NCBI GenBank assembly: GCA_910584715.1
Contig: CAJUAN010000009.1
Location: 53,826 to 117,825 of the forward strand
Direction of reading: 5' to 3'
Length of the DNA: 64,000 bases
Origin: an uncultured Oscillospiraceae bacterium
GTDB taxonomy: Bacteria; Bacillota; Clostridia; Oscillospirales; Ruminococcaceae
The notes below the pieces were generated by a model. That model was not told the origin of the DNA, searched no databases, and saw only the letters and a program-made list of their open reading frames with translations. Shown one piece after another: positions 8,377 through 17,547 of the stretch. Every line of letters begins with the position of its first letter. Within the stretch, counting starts at the first letter, position 1. Position numbers and translations under genes: made by a program.

Positions 8377-9360
8377 ATGAAACTTAAAACCAACCGGCAG
8401 GACAGCGTCCCGAAAAGCGACGTAAAAGAGTCCCCGATGCTCAAAATGTCAAAGGTAAAAAATATAAAGGAAAAAAAGCATAAGGGTTCCCTCAAAAGAA
8501 CTCTGAAAAGCGACGGAGCGTTTCCGTATCTTTGCCTGCTGCCGAGCCTTATCGGCGTTATGATCTTTTTTATAATTCCTTTTTGCGTTATAATTTACTA
8601 CTCTATGGTGGATAACCCTATCAATAAGGAGTTTGTATTTTTACAGAATTACATAAATATAATTAAAAATACGGCTTTCCGCAAGGCGGCGGCAAACACA
8701 TTGTCGTTCTCACTTGTGTCGGTGCCGCTGGCGGTGGTTCTGTCAATGCTTCTGGCTATGCTGCTGGACTGCAAGATACCTTTTGTGAGCCAGTTCCGAA
8801 CAAGCTTTCTGTGTCCGATGATGGTACCGGTGGCTTCGGTAGTGCTTATATGGCAGGTAATTTTCCACTACAACGGCGTTCTGAACGACTTTTTGTCAAC
8901 TTTTGGCGTGGACAAGATAGACTGGCTTAAATCCACAAAGGGTCAGGTAGTTATAGTGGTATTGTTTTTATGGAAAAACTTAGGCTATAACATGATACTG
9001 TTCCTTTCGGCTCTGAATAATATCCCAAAGGATATTGTGGAGGTAGCCACTCTTGAGGGGGCGGGAGCGTTCTATAAGTTCTTCCGTATAAAGCTGCGAT
9101 ATCTTTCGCCGACTATTCTGTTTGTGACGGTGCTTTCGCTGATAAACTCGTTCAAGGTTTTCCGTGAGGTGTACTTGCTTACGGGAGATTATCCTTTCGA
9201 CAGTTTGTATATGTTACAGCATTTTATGAACAACACATTCCGCAACATCGACTATCAGAAACTGTCATCGGCGGCGATACTTATGGCTATAGTAATGGTG
9301 GCGATCATCGGCGCGCTGTTTATTGCGGAAAATAAATTCGGGGAGGACGTCGAGGGATGA
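8377..9360 (+). CDS. Sugar ABC importer permease (MalF-like)
   Basis: 327 residues. A charged ~48-residue N-terminal tail precedes six membrane helices. The cytoplasmic coupling loop EVATLEGAGAFYKFFRIKL (about residues 218-240) is the EAA---G motif that docks on the ATPase. This is the first permease of a carbohydrate uptake type 1 importer. It overlaps the next gene by 4 bases (ATGA). No ATPase is encoded nearby, as is usual where one shared MsmX-like ATPase serves several importers. The solute-binding protein is probably the 793-residue lipoprotein at the end of the block. Confidence 0.9.
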   Translation: MKLKTNRQDSVPKSDVKESPMLKMSKVKNIKEKKHKGSLKRTLKSDGAFPYLCLLPSLIGVMIFFIIPFCVIIYYSMVDNPINKEFVFLQNYINIIKNTAFRKAAANTLSFSLVSVPLAVVLSMLLAMLLDCKIPFVSQFRTSFLCPMMVPVASVVLIWQVIFHYNGVLNDFLSTFGVDKIDWLKSTKGQVVIVVLFLWKNLGYNMILFLSALNNIPKDIVEVATLEGAGAFYKFFRIKLRYLSPTILFVTVLSLINSFKVFREVYLLTGDYPFDSLYMLQHFMNNTFRNIDYQKLSSAAILMAIVMVAIIGALFIAENKFGEDVEG

Positions 9361-10289
9361 TAAACTCCAAAACGTCCGTTTCCGCCAAAAGACGGCACGG
9401 ATTATCAAAAAAGGGTCAGAAGCTTTTAATGGGCGTGCTTACGGTTTTTGCCGCGGCTGCCGCTTTGATCTTCCTGCTTCCGACAATACTTACGATGGCG
9501 AACTCATTTATGAGCGCGTCGGAGATAAACGCAAACTACGGCGCGATCTTTTCCACTACCGAAGAGGGCGGCAAGACCTTTATTTCGGAAAAGATAAACC
9601 TTAAATTTATTCCCGATATGGTATCGTTCAGTCAGTACTACACGGTGCTTTTCAAAAGTCCCGACTACCTTTTTAAGTTCTGGAACTCGGTCATACTGGT
9701 CGTACCTATAGTTATTTTCCAGCTTGCGGTAGCGTCCCTTGCGGCATATGCGTTCGCAAGGCTCAAAGGCAGGCTGAAGGAGATCATTTTCTTCGTGTAC
9801 GTTGTGGTAATGCTTATGCCTTACCAGGTAACGCTTGTTCCTAACTATCTTGTATCGGACTGGCTGGGAATACTTAATACAAGGTCGGCGATAATACTGC
9901 CGGGTATTTTTACTCCGTTCGCGGTATTCCTTTTGTCAAAGATAATGCGCCGCATACCGTTTTCGCTGATAGAGGCGGCTAAGCTTGACGGTGCGGGAGA
10001 GTTCCAGATATTCGTACACGTTTGTATGCCGCTTTGTAAAAGCGCGCTTTTCTCGGTTGCGATACTGGTTTTCATAGACTACTGGAACATGGTGGAGCAG
10101 CCGCTGATACTGCTGTCGGACACGAGCCTTTACCCGCTGTCGGTGTTCCTGTCTCAGATAAACACGGGCGAGATAGGACTTGCTTTTGCGGTTGCGACGA
10201 TCTATATGATACCGACTTTGCTTATGTTCCTTTACGGCGAGGATTACCTTGTGGAGGGCATAGCTTATTCCGGCGGAATCAAGGGATAG
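9357..10289 (+). CDS. Sugar ABC importer permease (MalG-like)
   Basis: 310 residues, six helices, with the EAA loop EAAKLDGAGEFQIF near residue 203 and a conserved C-terminal segment. It pairs with the upstream permease to form the membrane channel. An 85-base gap with a pyrimidine-rich TTTCTAA repeat separates it from the adaptor gene that follows on the same strand. Confidence 0.9.
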   Translation: MINSKTSVSAKRRHGLSKKGQKLLMGVLTVFAAAAALIFLLPTILTMANSFMSASEINANYGAIFSTTEEGGKTFISEKINLKFIPDMVSFSQYYTVLFKSPDYLFKFWNSVILVVPIVIFQLAVASLAAYAFARLKGRLKEIIFFVYVVVMLMPYQVTLVPNYLVSDWLGILNTRSAIILPGIFTPFAVFLLSKIMRRIPFSLIEAAKLDGAGEFQIFVHVCMPLCKSALFSVAILVFIDYWNMVEQPLILLSDTSLYPLSVFLSQINTGEIGLAFAVATIYMIPTLLMFLYGEDYLVEGIAYSGGIKG

Positions 10290-10374
10290 CAAAGAGTCCC
10301 GCGGACAAACCGGCGGGCGGAATTATTCTATTTTCTAATTTCTAACTTTTAATTTCTAAGAAAGGATTTTCAAA

Positions 10375-12279
10375 ATGGAAAACAATACCAAAAGGCGTGA
10401 ATGGGTCAAAAACGCCATAATTATTTTTCTGGTGGTAATGCTGCTGCTGACATTCTTTTCCAACACTATAATGAATTATTCGTTGCCCGAGGTCTCGGCT
10501 CAGTATGTCAGAGGAGGAACTCTTTCGGAGCAGATACGCGGAAGCGGTACGGTAGAGGCAAGCCAGAGCTACGAGGTAAAGATCAACGAGACAAGAACGA
10601 TCGCAAGCGTTGACGTAAAGGTGGGAGACGAAATTGAAAAGGGCGCGACTCTCTTTACCCTTGAGGACAAGGAGAGCGCCGAGCTTGACGAGGCAAAGAA
10701 AACACTGGAATCCGAGCGGCAGAAGCTTGACGATCTCCAGCTTGATTATGACAAGGCTTTGTTGAAAACAGGCGTGGACTACAGCAAAGAAAACCTCAGC
10801 ATTTCAAATCAGGAGGACGATATCAAGCTCGCAAAAGACGATCTTTCCAAGCTGTCGGATTATCAGGCTGCGTATGAAAAGGCTAAAAACAGGACCAAAG
10901 ACTGCGAAAGCACGGTAAAAGACCTGGAGGAGCAGCTGGCAGCTTTGGGCTCGGAGGATTATGCGTCGCTGGGAAGCAGCTACTATGACCGTATAAACAA
11001 GGCAAAGGATTCTATGGACAAAGCTGAGAAGACAAAGACAAAAAGCGAGGATAAGATCAAGGAATATGAGTCGGATATTTCTGCGGGAGGAAATCAGGAT
11101 TCTATCAATGCGGCAAGAAAAGCTGTGGACGACAAGCTTCTCGAGATCAGCCAGACGAGCGAGCAGATGTACAGAGAGACGGATCTGGATAAGCAGATGA
11201 CGTTCCAGCAGACTATTGAACGCCTTGAACTGGAGCTTTCTCATTTGCAGGAGGACTATAACGACGAGCTGTCCAAGTCATCCACATATGCAAGAAACGT
11301 GCAGCTTTTGAATTCTGAGAAGACCTCGCTTGATATGAGAACCAAGGAGTACGACAGCTCAAAGAAAAAATACGAGGATACCATTGCTGCGGTAAAGTCT
11401 GAGCTTAAAGACAAGCAGAAGTCCGCTCAGGATATGTATGACGAAGCAAAGGCCGAAGAGGACGAGCTTGCAAAAAAGGCTGACAAGACCGTCGAAGAAG
11501 CCGAGGAGGAGATACGCAAAATGGAGCGTACCCTTGCGGAGGCTAAAATAGATCTGGAGCTCAAACAGCGTCAGGACGCTCAGACAGCCGGTGAAAACAG
11601 TCTCGATATGAAGGATAAGCAGTCTAAGATCGCGGATCAGAAAAAGGTCATTTCCGACTGCGAGGAAAACATTAAAAAGCTTGAGGAAAAATCCATAGGC
11701 GCAAAGATCCCCGCACAGGTCGGAGGTAAGGTCACCGAGATAAACGTGGTTGCGGGCGAGGAAGCGGAAGCACAGAAAACCGTTGCTAAGATCGAAATGA
11801 GCGAAAAGGGTTATTCCCTTGAAATGACGGTAACAACGGAACAGGCTAAAAAGGTCAAGATAGGCGACGAGGCCGAGGTACAGTATTTCTGGTACGGCGA
11901 CGCTTCTGCAACGCTGCAGTCCATTGCAACGGATTCGCAGAATCCCTCGAAAAACAAAATACTGAAATTTGCCGTAAAAGGCGACGTTACTCCCGGTCAG
12001 AGTTTACAGCTCGCTATGGGTTCAAAGGGGCAGAATTACGACGTTATCGTGCCGAACAGCGCAATCAGGGAGGACAATAACGGAAAGTTCGTTCTTTCTG
12101 TTGTCGCCAAGAGCAGTCCCCTCGGAAACCGTTATGTTGCGGAGCGGGTGGACGTTGACGTACTTGCTTCTGACGATACCTCTTCAGCGGTATCCGGAGC
12201 AATATCGGGAAGCGAATTTATCATAACCACGTCCACAAAGCCGATAGAGGCGGGTATGCAGGTAAGGCTTGTTGAATGA
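10375..12279 (+). CDS. HlyD/MacA-like adaptor within a sugar-importer block
   Basis: 634 residues. One N-terminal membrane helix (about 14-33), first lipoyl half (SGTVEAS ... VKVGDEIEKGATLFTL, about 58-98), a very long Lys/Glu/Asp-rich coiled coil (about 100-440), second lipoyl half (KIPAQVGGKVTEINVVAGEEA), then beta-barrel and C-terminal domains. The build is that of a membrane-fusion protein for export, yet it follows two import permeases and has no exporter ATPase beside it. The next gene, starting 12 bases later, encodes a MacB-like extracellular domain. It is not a copy of the protein at 3590; the two share the fold but little obvious sequence. Confidence 0.85.
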   Translation: MENNTKRREWVKNAIIIFLVVMLLLTFFSNTIMNYSLPEVSAQYVRGGTLSEQIRGSGTVEASQSYEVKINETRTIASVDVKVGDEIEKGATLFTLEDKESAELDEAKKTLESERQKLDDLQLDYDKALLKTGVDYSKENLSISNQEDDIKLAKDDLSKLSDYQAAYEKAKNRTKDCESTVKDLEEQLAALGSEDYASLGSSYYDRINKAKDSMDKAEKTKTKSEDKIKEYESDISAGGNQDSINAARKAVDDKLLEISQTSEQMYRETDLDKQMTFQQTIERLELELSHLQEDYNDELSKSSTYARNVQLLNSEKTSLDMRTKEYDSSKKKYEDTIAAVKSELKDKQKSAQDMYDEAKAEEDELAKKADKTVEEAEEEIRKMERTLAEAKIDLELKQRQDAQTAGENSLDMKDKQSKIADQKKVISDCEENIKKLEEKSIGAKIPAQVGGKVTEINVVAGEEAEAQKTVAKIEMSEKGYSLEMTVTTEQAKKVKIGDEAEVQYFWYGDASATLQSIATDSQNPSKNKILKFAVKGDVTPGQSLQLAMGSKGQNYDVIVPNSAIREDNNGKFVLSVVAKSSPLGNRYVAERVDVDVLASDDTSSAVSGAISGSEFIITTSTKPIEAGMQVRLVE

Positions 12280-12291
12280 TCGGAGGACGCT

Positions 12292-13371
12292 ATGAAATTA
12301 AAATACATAGTTATTGCCGCAGCAAACGCCGCGTCGCTCCTGATATTTGCCGCAGTATCGCTGATATTCTCAGCTGTGAGCGGTTCTCTTCCGGATCAGC
12401 GGACGGCTGAGCGCTGGTCGAAGGGAGATTCCTCGTATGCTCAGGTAAGCGTTTTCACAGACGCAAGCTCAGTAATTGACATAAACAAAGTCTTTATGAC
12501 AAGGGTGGACGTTGAAAAAAAGCTTACTGAGGCCTCTCTTGTTTCCGAAAAGGAGGGGGCAAGGATATGGGCGGACGCGTTTTCGGCTCCGCAAAGGAAG
12601 ATATCCGTTACCTCCGACAGGGCAGCAGCTGAAGCAAATTTGATTGTTACCGGAGGAGATTTTTTCCTGTTTCACCCTTTGGAAATCGTTTCGGGATACT
12701 ACTATTCCGACGACGATCTTATGCACGACAGAGTACTTATAGATGAAGTCCTCGCATGGCAGCTTTACGGCTCCTCAAACGTTGCGGGAAAGCCGGTAAA
12801 GGTCAACGGTGCATATTATGTTATTTCGGGAGTTTTCAAACAAAGCGGCAATTCCGACGTCGAAAAGGTATACGGACTCAGTCCCCGTATGTTCATGCCT
12901 TACGGCGGCTACAGCCTTATGGGCGAGGGAGAAGCAGTGTTTACCTGCTATGAAGCGTGTCTTCCCAATCAGGTAACGGGTCAGGGAAAGCAGATAATCA
13001 CGGATGTTTTGGCTATCAAAGACGATACTTCGGGAATGCGCGTAGTGGAAAATTCTGCGCGGTACGGTCTGAAAAATCGGTTTGAAATAATAGCCGATTT
13101 CGGTATGCGTTCGGTGGTGGACGGTTCTATAGCCTATCCGTTCTGGGAAAACGCCGCAAGGATAACCGAGGATAAATCTGCGCTGCTGCTGGCGTTTCAG
13201 ATAATTTTTCTTGTGCTTCCGACAGTTACCGTGCTGTATCTGCTGCGGCTGTTGATAAAAAGCCGGAAGAAGCTTGCAGGAAAAGCAATAGACGCGGTCG
13301 TCCGCGTTTCAGATAGATCGCGGAGCAGATCCGCTGAAAGGAAAAGCAGGAAAACCGCCGCAGGGCGGTAA
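12292..13371 (+). CDS. MacB-core-like membrane protein lacking the FtsX transmembrane domain
   Basis: 359 residues. An N-terminal helix (about 5-30) is followed by an extracytoplasmic domain of about 260 residues. Segments such as VTGGDFFLFHPLEIVSGYYY, VLIDEVLAWQLYGSSNVAGKPVKVNG and YVISGVFK follow the MacB periplasmic core pattern (G..f......i..GR.f...D ... v.v.....a..lfg...piGk.i...). A single C-terminal helix (about 302-325) precedes a short basic tail. A true MacB permease would have three C-terminal helices, so this one cannot form the normal pump. It has GGAGG six bases before its ATG and is tightly linked to the adaptor upstream. I infer an accessory or sensory role. Confidence 0.6.
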   Translation: MKLKYIVIAAANAASLLIFAAVSLIFSAVSGSLPDQRTAERWSKGDSSYAQVSVFTDASSVIDINKVFMTRVDVEKKLTEASLVSEKEGARIWADAFSAPQRKISVTSDRAAAEANLIVTGGDFFLFHPLEIVSGYYYSDDDLMHDRVLIDEVLAWQLYGSSNVAGKPVKVNGAYYVISGVFKQSGNSDVEKVYGLSPRMFMPYGGYSLMGEGEAVFTCYEACLPNQVTGQGKQIITDVLAIKDDTSGMRVVENSARYGLKNRFEIIADFGMRSVVDGSIAYPFWENAARITEDKSALLLAFQIIFLVLPTVTVLYLLRLLIKSRKKLAGKAIDAVVRVSDRSRSRSAERKSRKTAAGR

Positions 13372-13453
13372 CCGGTTTGTCCGACATTAAACTGACGCGG
13401 AGGAGACATTTTCCTGCGCGGATTCCCGTACCGGGAAAGAAAGGAATGATCGT

Positions 13454-15835
13454 ATGATGAAGAAAACGGCGTCAAGAATAGCTGCGGCGGTAATGGCTGC
13501 GGCAGTGACCCTCGGCTTTTCCTCCTGCGGAGGCAAGTCCGGAAAGTCTGAGATAGCGTCCAAGGAGCATATTTTTTCGGCTGAAAAGGTAGAGCTTCCG
13601 GGCGGTCTGGATTACATAAACAGCCTGTTCTATTCAAATGACAAAATATTTATTATCGGCGACAAGTCCAATCAGGAGGGCGAGGGTGAGAACGCCACCT
13701 ACACCAGTGAGACGAAAATGCAGATACTGAGTCTTGACGGTACTCTCGAAAACGAGATAGTTCTTACAAAGGACGACGGAAAGGACAGTTCCGAGCACAG
13801 ATATATTTCCTCGATGACTGTTGATGGAAGCGGCAGCCTCATTTCCATAGAAAACAGCTACTCGTGGAACGAGACCACCGGAGAGTCCAAGGAGGCGTGG
13901 TACCTTGTAAAGTACGGCAGTGACGGAAAGCTCATCAGCGAGACTGATATGTCCGAGCTTCAGGAGATAGCCAAAAAGGAAACAGGAAATGATTACTTCT
14001 ATGCGGACACGTTTATTGTAGACAATGAGGGTACGATTTTTATAAGCTGCAACAATATTATTTTTGTTCTTGACAAGGACGGAAAATTCCAGTATGTTGT
14101 AAAAAATGAAAACGCCAACGACAACACCTATATGGGAAGTCTTACCAAAACGGGAGACGGACGTATAGTTGTATCGGTAACGGAAAGCCGTATGGATGGC
14201 GACAACTATATTTCTGAATCCAAAATACACGCAATCGATACGGCTGCCAGAAAGTTAGGCGAGGGATATGTCTATAACCAGAACGGAAGGATAATGAACG
14301 GTACCGACAAGTACGACCTGCTTATTTCCCGCGATTCTGGACTTTTCGGTTATGACATCGAAACCGGAAGCACCGAGCCTATCATAAACTGGCTCAAGTC
14401 AGGCTTTGACAATACTGCAATGAACAACAACTGCACTACCGTTCTTCAGGACGGCAGGATACTTTGTGTTACCTACAACTACCAGTACAACGGCGGAGGC
14501 GGCTACAGCTGGTCAAACAGCGATCAGATCATAAATATCCTTACCGAGGTAGACCCTTCCACGCTACCCGACAAGAAGCTCATCAAGCTTTACGCTCTTT
14601 ATCTTGACGTGGGTATAAAGCGTCAGATAGTTGAATTCAACAAGAACAACCCCGAGTATGAGATAGAGCTTACCTCTTATGAGGACTTTGCGACAAACAA
14701 CTACAACGATGCGATCACTAAACTTAACAATGATATGATCGCGGGTAATCTTCCCGACATTATAGTGCTCAGCAACAGTATGCCAATCGACAGCTATATC
14801 TCAAAAGGACTTCTTGCAGACCTGTATGAGTTCATGGACAAGGACGAAACTATAAACCGTTCCGATTACGTTGAAGGTCTGTTTAAGGCCTATGAGACGA
14901 ACGGCAAGCTTTACGAGATGATTTCCAGTTTCAGCATAAATACTGTAGTCGGCAAGTCGTCGGTGGTTGGGGATACCTCCGGATGGACTGTTGACGAATT
15001 TATTCAGTTTGCCGACGCAAATCCCGACAAATCAATTTTCGGCAGAGAAATGAGCAGAAGCGACTTCTTTATGTCTATAATCAATGTTTGCTTTGAAAGC
15101 TTTATTAACAGGGATACCGGTGAGTGCAATTTCAATTCGGATGATTTTATCAAGATCATGGAATTTTCAAACCGTTTCCCCAAGGAAATAGATTATGATG
15201 CGCTTTACTCCGACGACAATTATTGGGACGAGCAGCAGAGCGCATACCGTGACGGAAAAACGCTTCTCAACAACTATAATCTTAACCGTTTTATTAATAT
15301 CCGAGAGCTGGAAAAAGGTTCGTTCGGCGAACCGATAACTTTCAAGGGCTTCCCCGGAGCGAAAGGCAACGGAGCGGTGTTTAACGCTTATACTGAGATA
15401 GCAATTACTTCCAAGGCTTCAAATCCCGACGGTGCATGGAACTTTGTGAAATACTTCCTTTCCGACGAATATCAGGACACGTTTGTCAATAAGGACGGCT
15501 ATCAGTTCCCAATAAAGAAATCTTCGCTTGAAAAGCTTGCTGAAGTTGCCAAGGAGAGACCGTATTGGGAAGACCAGGACGGTAATAAGGAGTATTATGA
15601 CAATACCTACTGGAACGGAAGCTCCTCTATAGACATAGGCGTAAATACTGATGAGGACAATCAGAGAGTTATAGATTTTATTAACAGCACCGAAAATATC
15701 AGTCGTTACGACGAGCAGATAAACAAGATCATCAACGAAGAAGCGGACGCTTTCTTCGAGGGACAGAAGAGCTCCAAGGATGTTGCGGAAATAATTCAGA
15801 ACCGTGTTTCCAACTACCTTGCAGAAAACAGATAA
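13454..15835 (+). CDS. Large solute-binding lipoprotein with N-terminal propeller-like domain
   Basis: 793 residues. Signal peptide with lipobox LGFSSC, so Cys25 is the lipidated residue. Residues ~35-370 form a beta-rich region with repeated strands (for example IISLDG/LSLDG, ILSLDGTLENEI, YVVKNE, GRIVVSVTES, DGRILCVTYNY) that look like propeller blades. Residues ~385-780 are a type 1 extracellular solute-binding domain (KRQIVEFNKNNPEYEIEL ... LPDIIVLS ... ITSKASNPDGAWNFVKYFL). Ordinary family members have ~430 residues and no propeller. It probably serves the two permeases at 8377 and 9357. AAAGGA lies 8 bases before the first of two tandem ATG codons. It is the last gene before a bidirectional terminator. 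Confidence 0.85.
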   Translation: MMKKTASRIAAAVMAAAVTLGFSSCGGKSGKSEIASKEHIFSAEKVELPGGLDYINSLFYSNDKIFIIGDKSNQEGEGENATYTSETKMQILSLDGTLENEIVLTKDDGKDSSEHRYISSMTVDGSGSLISIENSYSWNETTGESKEAWYLVKYGSDGKLISETDMSELQEIAKKETGNDYFYADTFIVDNEGTIFISCNNIIFVLDKDGKFQYVVKNENANDNTYMGSLTKTGDGRIVVSVTESRMDGDNYISESKIHAIDTAARKLGEGYVYNQNGRIMNGTDKYDLLISRDSGLFGYDIETGSTEPIINWLKSGFDNTAMNNNCTTVLQDGRILCVTYNYQYNGGGGYSWSNSDQIINILTEVDPSTLPDKKLIKLYALYLDVGIKRQIVEFNKNNPEYEIELTSYEDFATNNYNDAITKLNNDMIAGNLPDIIVLSNSMPIDSYISKGLLADLYEFMDKDETINRSDYVEGLFKAYETNGKLYEMISSFSINTVVGKSSVVGDTSGWTVDEFIQFADANPDKSIFGREMSRSDFFMSIINVCFESFINRDTGECNFNSDDFIKIMEFSNRFPKEIDYDALYSDDNYWDEQQSAYRDGKTLLNNYNLNRFINIRELEKGSFGEPITFKGFPGAKGNGAVFNAYTEIAITSKASNPDGAWNFVKYFLSDEYQDTFVNKDGYQFPIKKSSLEKLAEVAKERPYWEDQDGNKEYYDNTYWNGSSSIDIGVNTDEDNQRVIDFINSTENISRYDEQINKIINEEADAFFEGQKSSKDVAEIIQNRVSNYLAENR

Positions 15836-15844
15836 CACAAAAAT

Positions 15845-15880
15845 AAATCGGGCGCGGAACTTTGATCCCGCACCCGATTT
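15845..15880. terminator. Bidirectional terminator between convergent genes
   Basis: AAATCGGGCGCGG and CCGCACCCGATTT form a long stem followed by T-runs in both directions. It ends the block at 8377-15835 and the minus-strand rqcP gene whose stop is at 15881. Confidence 0.85.
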
Positions 15881-16123
15881 TTATTCAATAACGGTGTAGT
15901 TGTCTGCGGCATTTTCCTTTGTGGCATACTCGGTAACGTTGAGTACCTTTACTTTCAAAGGCTTCTGACCAAGGTTGATTTCGATAACGTCCCCGACCTT
16001 AACGTCGTAGGACGCTCTTGCCACATTTCCGTTAACGACGATCTTTCCCGCGTCGCAGGCCTCGTTTGCAACGGTTCGGCGTTTGATGAGCCGCGTTATC
16101 TTTAAATATTTGTCCAAACGCAT
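15881..16123 (-). CDS. rqcP: S4-domain RNA-binding protein RqcP (YabO)
   Basis: 80 residues. The protein is essentially one S4 RNA-binding domain: MRLDKYLKITRLIKRRTVANEAC, then GKIVVNG and KVGDVIEI. This is the size and pattern of RqcP/YabO, which works with RqcH at the 50S ribosomal subunit in ribosome quality control (C-terminal alanine tailing). The start is ATG at 16123, behind AAGGAAAAG; the frame extends 20 codons further upstream without a site. Gene order with HU, MazG and a SpoVB-like flippase matches the conserved Firmicutes neighbourhood, but the yabP, yabQ and divIC genes often found next are absent here. Confidence 0.88.
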   Translation of the reverse strand: MRLDKYLKITRLIKRRTVANEACDAGKIVVNGNVARASYDVKVGDVIEINLGQKPLKVKVLNVTEYATKENAADNYTVIE

Positions 16124-16144
16124 AAAACTTTTCCTTTCCGAATC

Positions 16145-16177
16145 AAAAGAGCAGACGGGAATGACTCCTGTCTGCTC
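16145..16177 (-). terminator. Terminator of the HU gene, upstream of rqcP
   Basis: On the minus strand GAGCAGACAGGA pairs with TCCCGTCTGCTC around a 5-base loop, then TCTTTTGATT. It lies between the HU stop and the rqcP ribosome binding site, so rqcP depends on read-through or on a promoter I could not identify. Confidence 0.7.
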
Positions 16178-16251
16178 CTGCATTTTAATACGGACTCCGT
16201 AATGCGCATACTTCGGAGCCTGATTTAAACGTGCCGATAAACCGTTAAGGC

Positions 16252-16527
16252 TTATTTATCAACAGCGTCCTTGAGAGCCTTTCCAGCCTTGAAAGCGGGA
16301 GCCTTCTTAGCGGGAACCTTGATCTTCTCCTTGGTTCTGGGGTTGATAGCTTCCTTAGCGCTTCTCTCGCGCACTTCAAATGTACCGAAACCTACGATCT
16401 GAACCTTGTCTCCGTCCGCAAGAGCGTCAGTGATAGAAGTTACTACGGCGTTAAGAGCCTTTTCAGCGTCCTTCTTGGTGAGCTCGCTCTTTTCAGCGAT
16501 TGCATTGATAAGTTCTGCTTTTGTCAT
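16252..16527 (-). CDS. hup: HU family DNA-binding protein
   Basis: 91 residues, the normal HU length. MTKAELINAIAEKSELTKKDAEKAL opens the dimerisation helices, VGFGTFEVRERSA and NPRTKEKIKVPAKK are the conserved beta-arm DNA-binding signature, and FKAGKALKDAV closes the protein. It is the main nucleoid-associated protein, bending DNA as a homodimer. Start ATG 16527 is set by GGAGGT 6 bases upstream; the frame runs 14 codons further without support. Confidence 0.96.
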   Translation of the reverse strand: MTKAELINAIAEKSELTKKDAEKALNAVVTSITDALADGDKVQIVGFGTFEVRERSAKEAINPRTKEKIKVPAKKAPAFKAGKALKDAVDK

Positions 16528-16582
16528 TTTTTCTACCTCCATAAATTTTAATGGCACTCCTGAATTCAAGGTTAAAACGTGT

Positions 16583-16633
16583 ACAAAAAATCTGCGTAAA
16601 AACTTATATATGATTCTTATGCGGATTTTTTGT
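16583..16633 (-). terminator. Terminator-like hairpin between mazG and hup
   Basis: ACAAAAAATCTGCGTAA (16583-16599) pairs with TTATGCGGATTTTTTGT (16617-16633) with one G-T pair. On the minus strand it lies just after the mazG stop at 16669, and its A/T arms supply the T-run. Confidence 0.6.
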
Positions 16634-16668
16634 CTGTACCTTTATCCTGAACCGGGATAAAACCATTT

Positions 16669-17460
16669 TCACTTAGATTTAGCTTTACGCCAGTAAACGT
16701 CAAGCTCGTCTATGTTCAGGGACTTCATATCCGTCCCTTCGCACCTTATCAGGTTTTCGGTTTCCTTAAACCGATTCATGAATTTTTCCGTCGAACGCGT
16801 GAGGGCTTCCTCCGCGTCGCAGTCAAGATGTCTTGCAAGATTTGTGCAGGAGAACAATACATCCCCCAGTTCGTCGGCAATGTTTTCCTGTTTGCTTTCG
16901 GCGATAGCCTCTTTCAGCTCTGCGATCTCGCTTTCGAGACATTCAAGGACTTGTGAAACATTTTTGAAGTCCATACCCGCCCTTTTGGCTCTCTGACCGA
17001 TCTTCTGTGCTCTCATAAGCGCAGGAAGCGCGGTGCATACGCTTTCAAGAGTCTCATAGTATGTTTCCTGTCCTTTGGTCTGCTGTTTGATGTTGTTCCA
17101 GTTTTTCAGTACCTCTCCGCTTGTTTCGGCGGTAACGTCCCCGAAAACATGAGGGTGACGGACGATAAGCTTCTGACATATGCCGTCGGCAACGTCCCCG
17201 AAATCAAATCCGCCCTTTTCCTCCTCTATGCGGGAGTGGAAGACGACCTGCAAAAGTACGTCGCCCAGTTCCTCGAGCAGAAGCTCCTTGTCGTCGGAAT
17301 CTATGGCTTCAACGACCTCGTAGGTCTCCTCAAGAAAATCCTTGCGGATAGACTTGTGATCCTGTTCTCTGTCCCATGGGCAGCCGTTTTCGGAACGGAG
17401 TATACGCATGATCTCCAGCAGGTCGTTTATATCGTATTTGTCCTTAAACTGAAAATCCAT
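16669..17460 (-). CDS. mazG: Nucleoside triphosphate pyrophosphohydrolase MazG
   Basis: 263 residues with two MazG domains, as in E. coli MazG. The first has the GCPWDREQDHKSIRKDFLEE start and the EELGDVLLQVVFHSRI block with the EExxD metal ligands; the second carries EIAELKEAI and ADELGDVLFSCTNLARHL. It hydrolyses NTPs to NMP and pyrophosphate in the cytoplasm, acting as a house-cleaning enzyme. Start ATG 17460 is chosen because GAGGAGG lies 7 bases before it; a TTG 5 codons upstream overlaps that site. In related genomes the same order flippase-mazG-HU-rqcP is common. Confidence 0.95.
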   Translation of the reverse strand: MDFQFKDKYDINDLLEIMRILRSENGCPWDREQDHKSIRKDFLEETYEVVEAIDSDDKELLLEELGDVLLQVVFHSRIEEEKGGFDFGDVADGICQKLIVRHPHVFGDVTAETSGEVLKNWNNIKQQTKGQETYYETLESVCTALPALMRAQKIGQRAKRAGMDFKNVSQVLECLESEIAELKEAIAESKQENIADELGDVLFSCTNLARHLDCDAEEALTRSTEKFMNRFKETENLIRCEGTDMKSLNIDELDVYWRKAKSK

Positions 17461-17547
17461 AAGATACCTCCTCAAACCGCGCTGAAAAACGGTACCTTAA
17501 TATATTAACCTATAAATCCAAGAAATTCAAGGGTTTTTTGAAATTTT

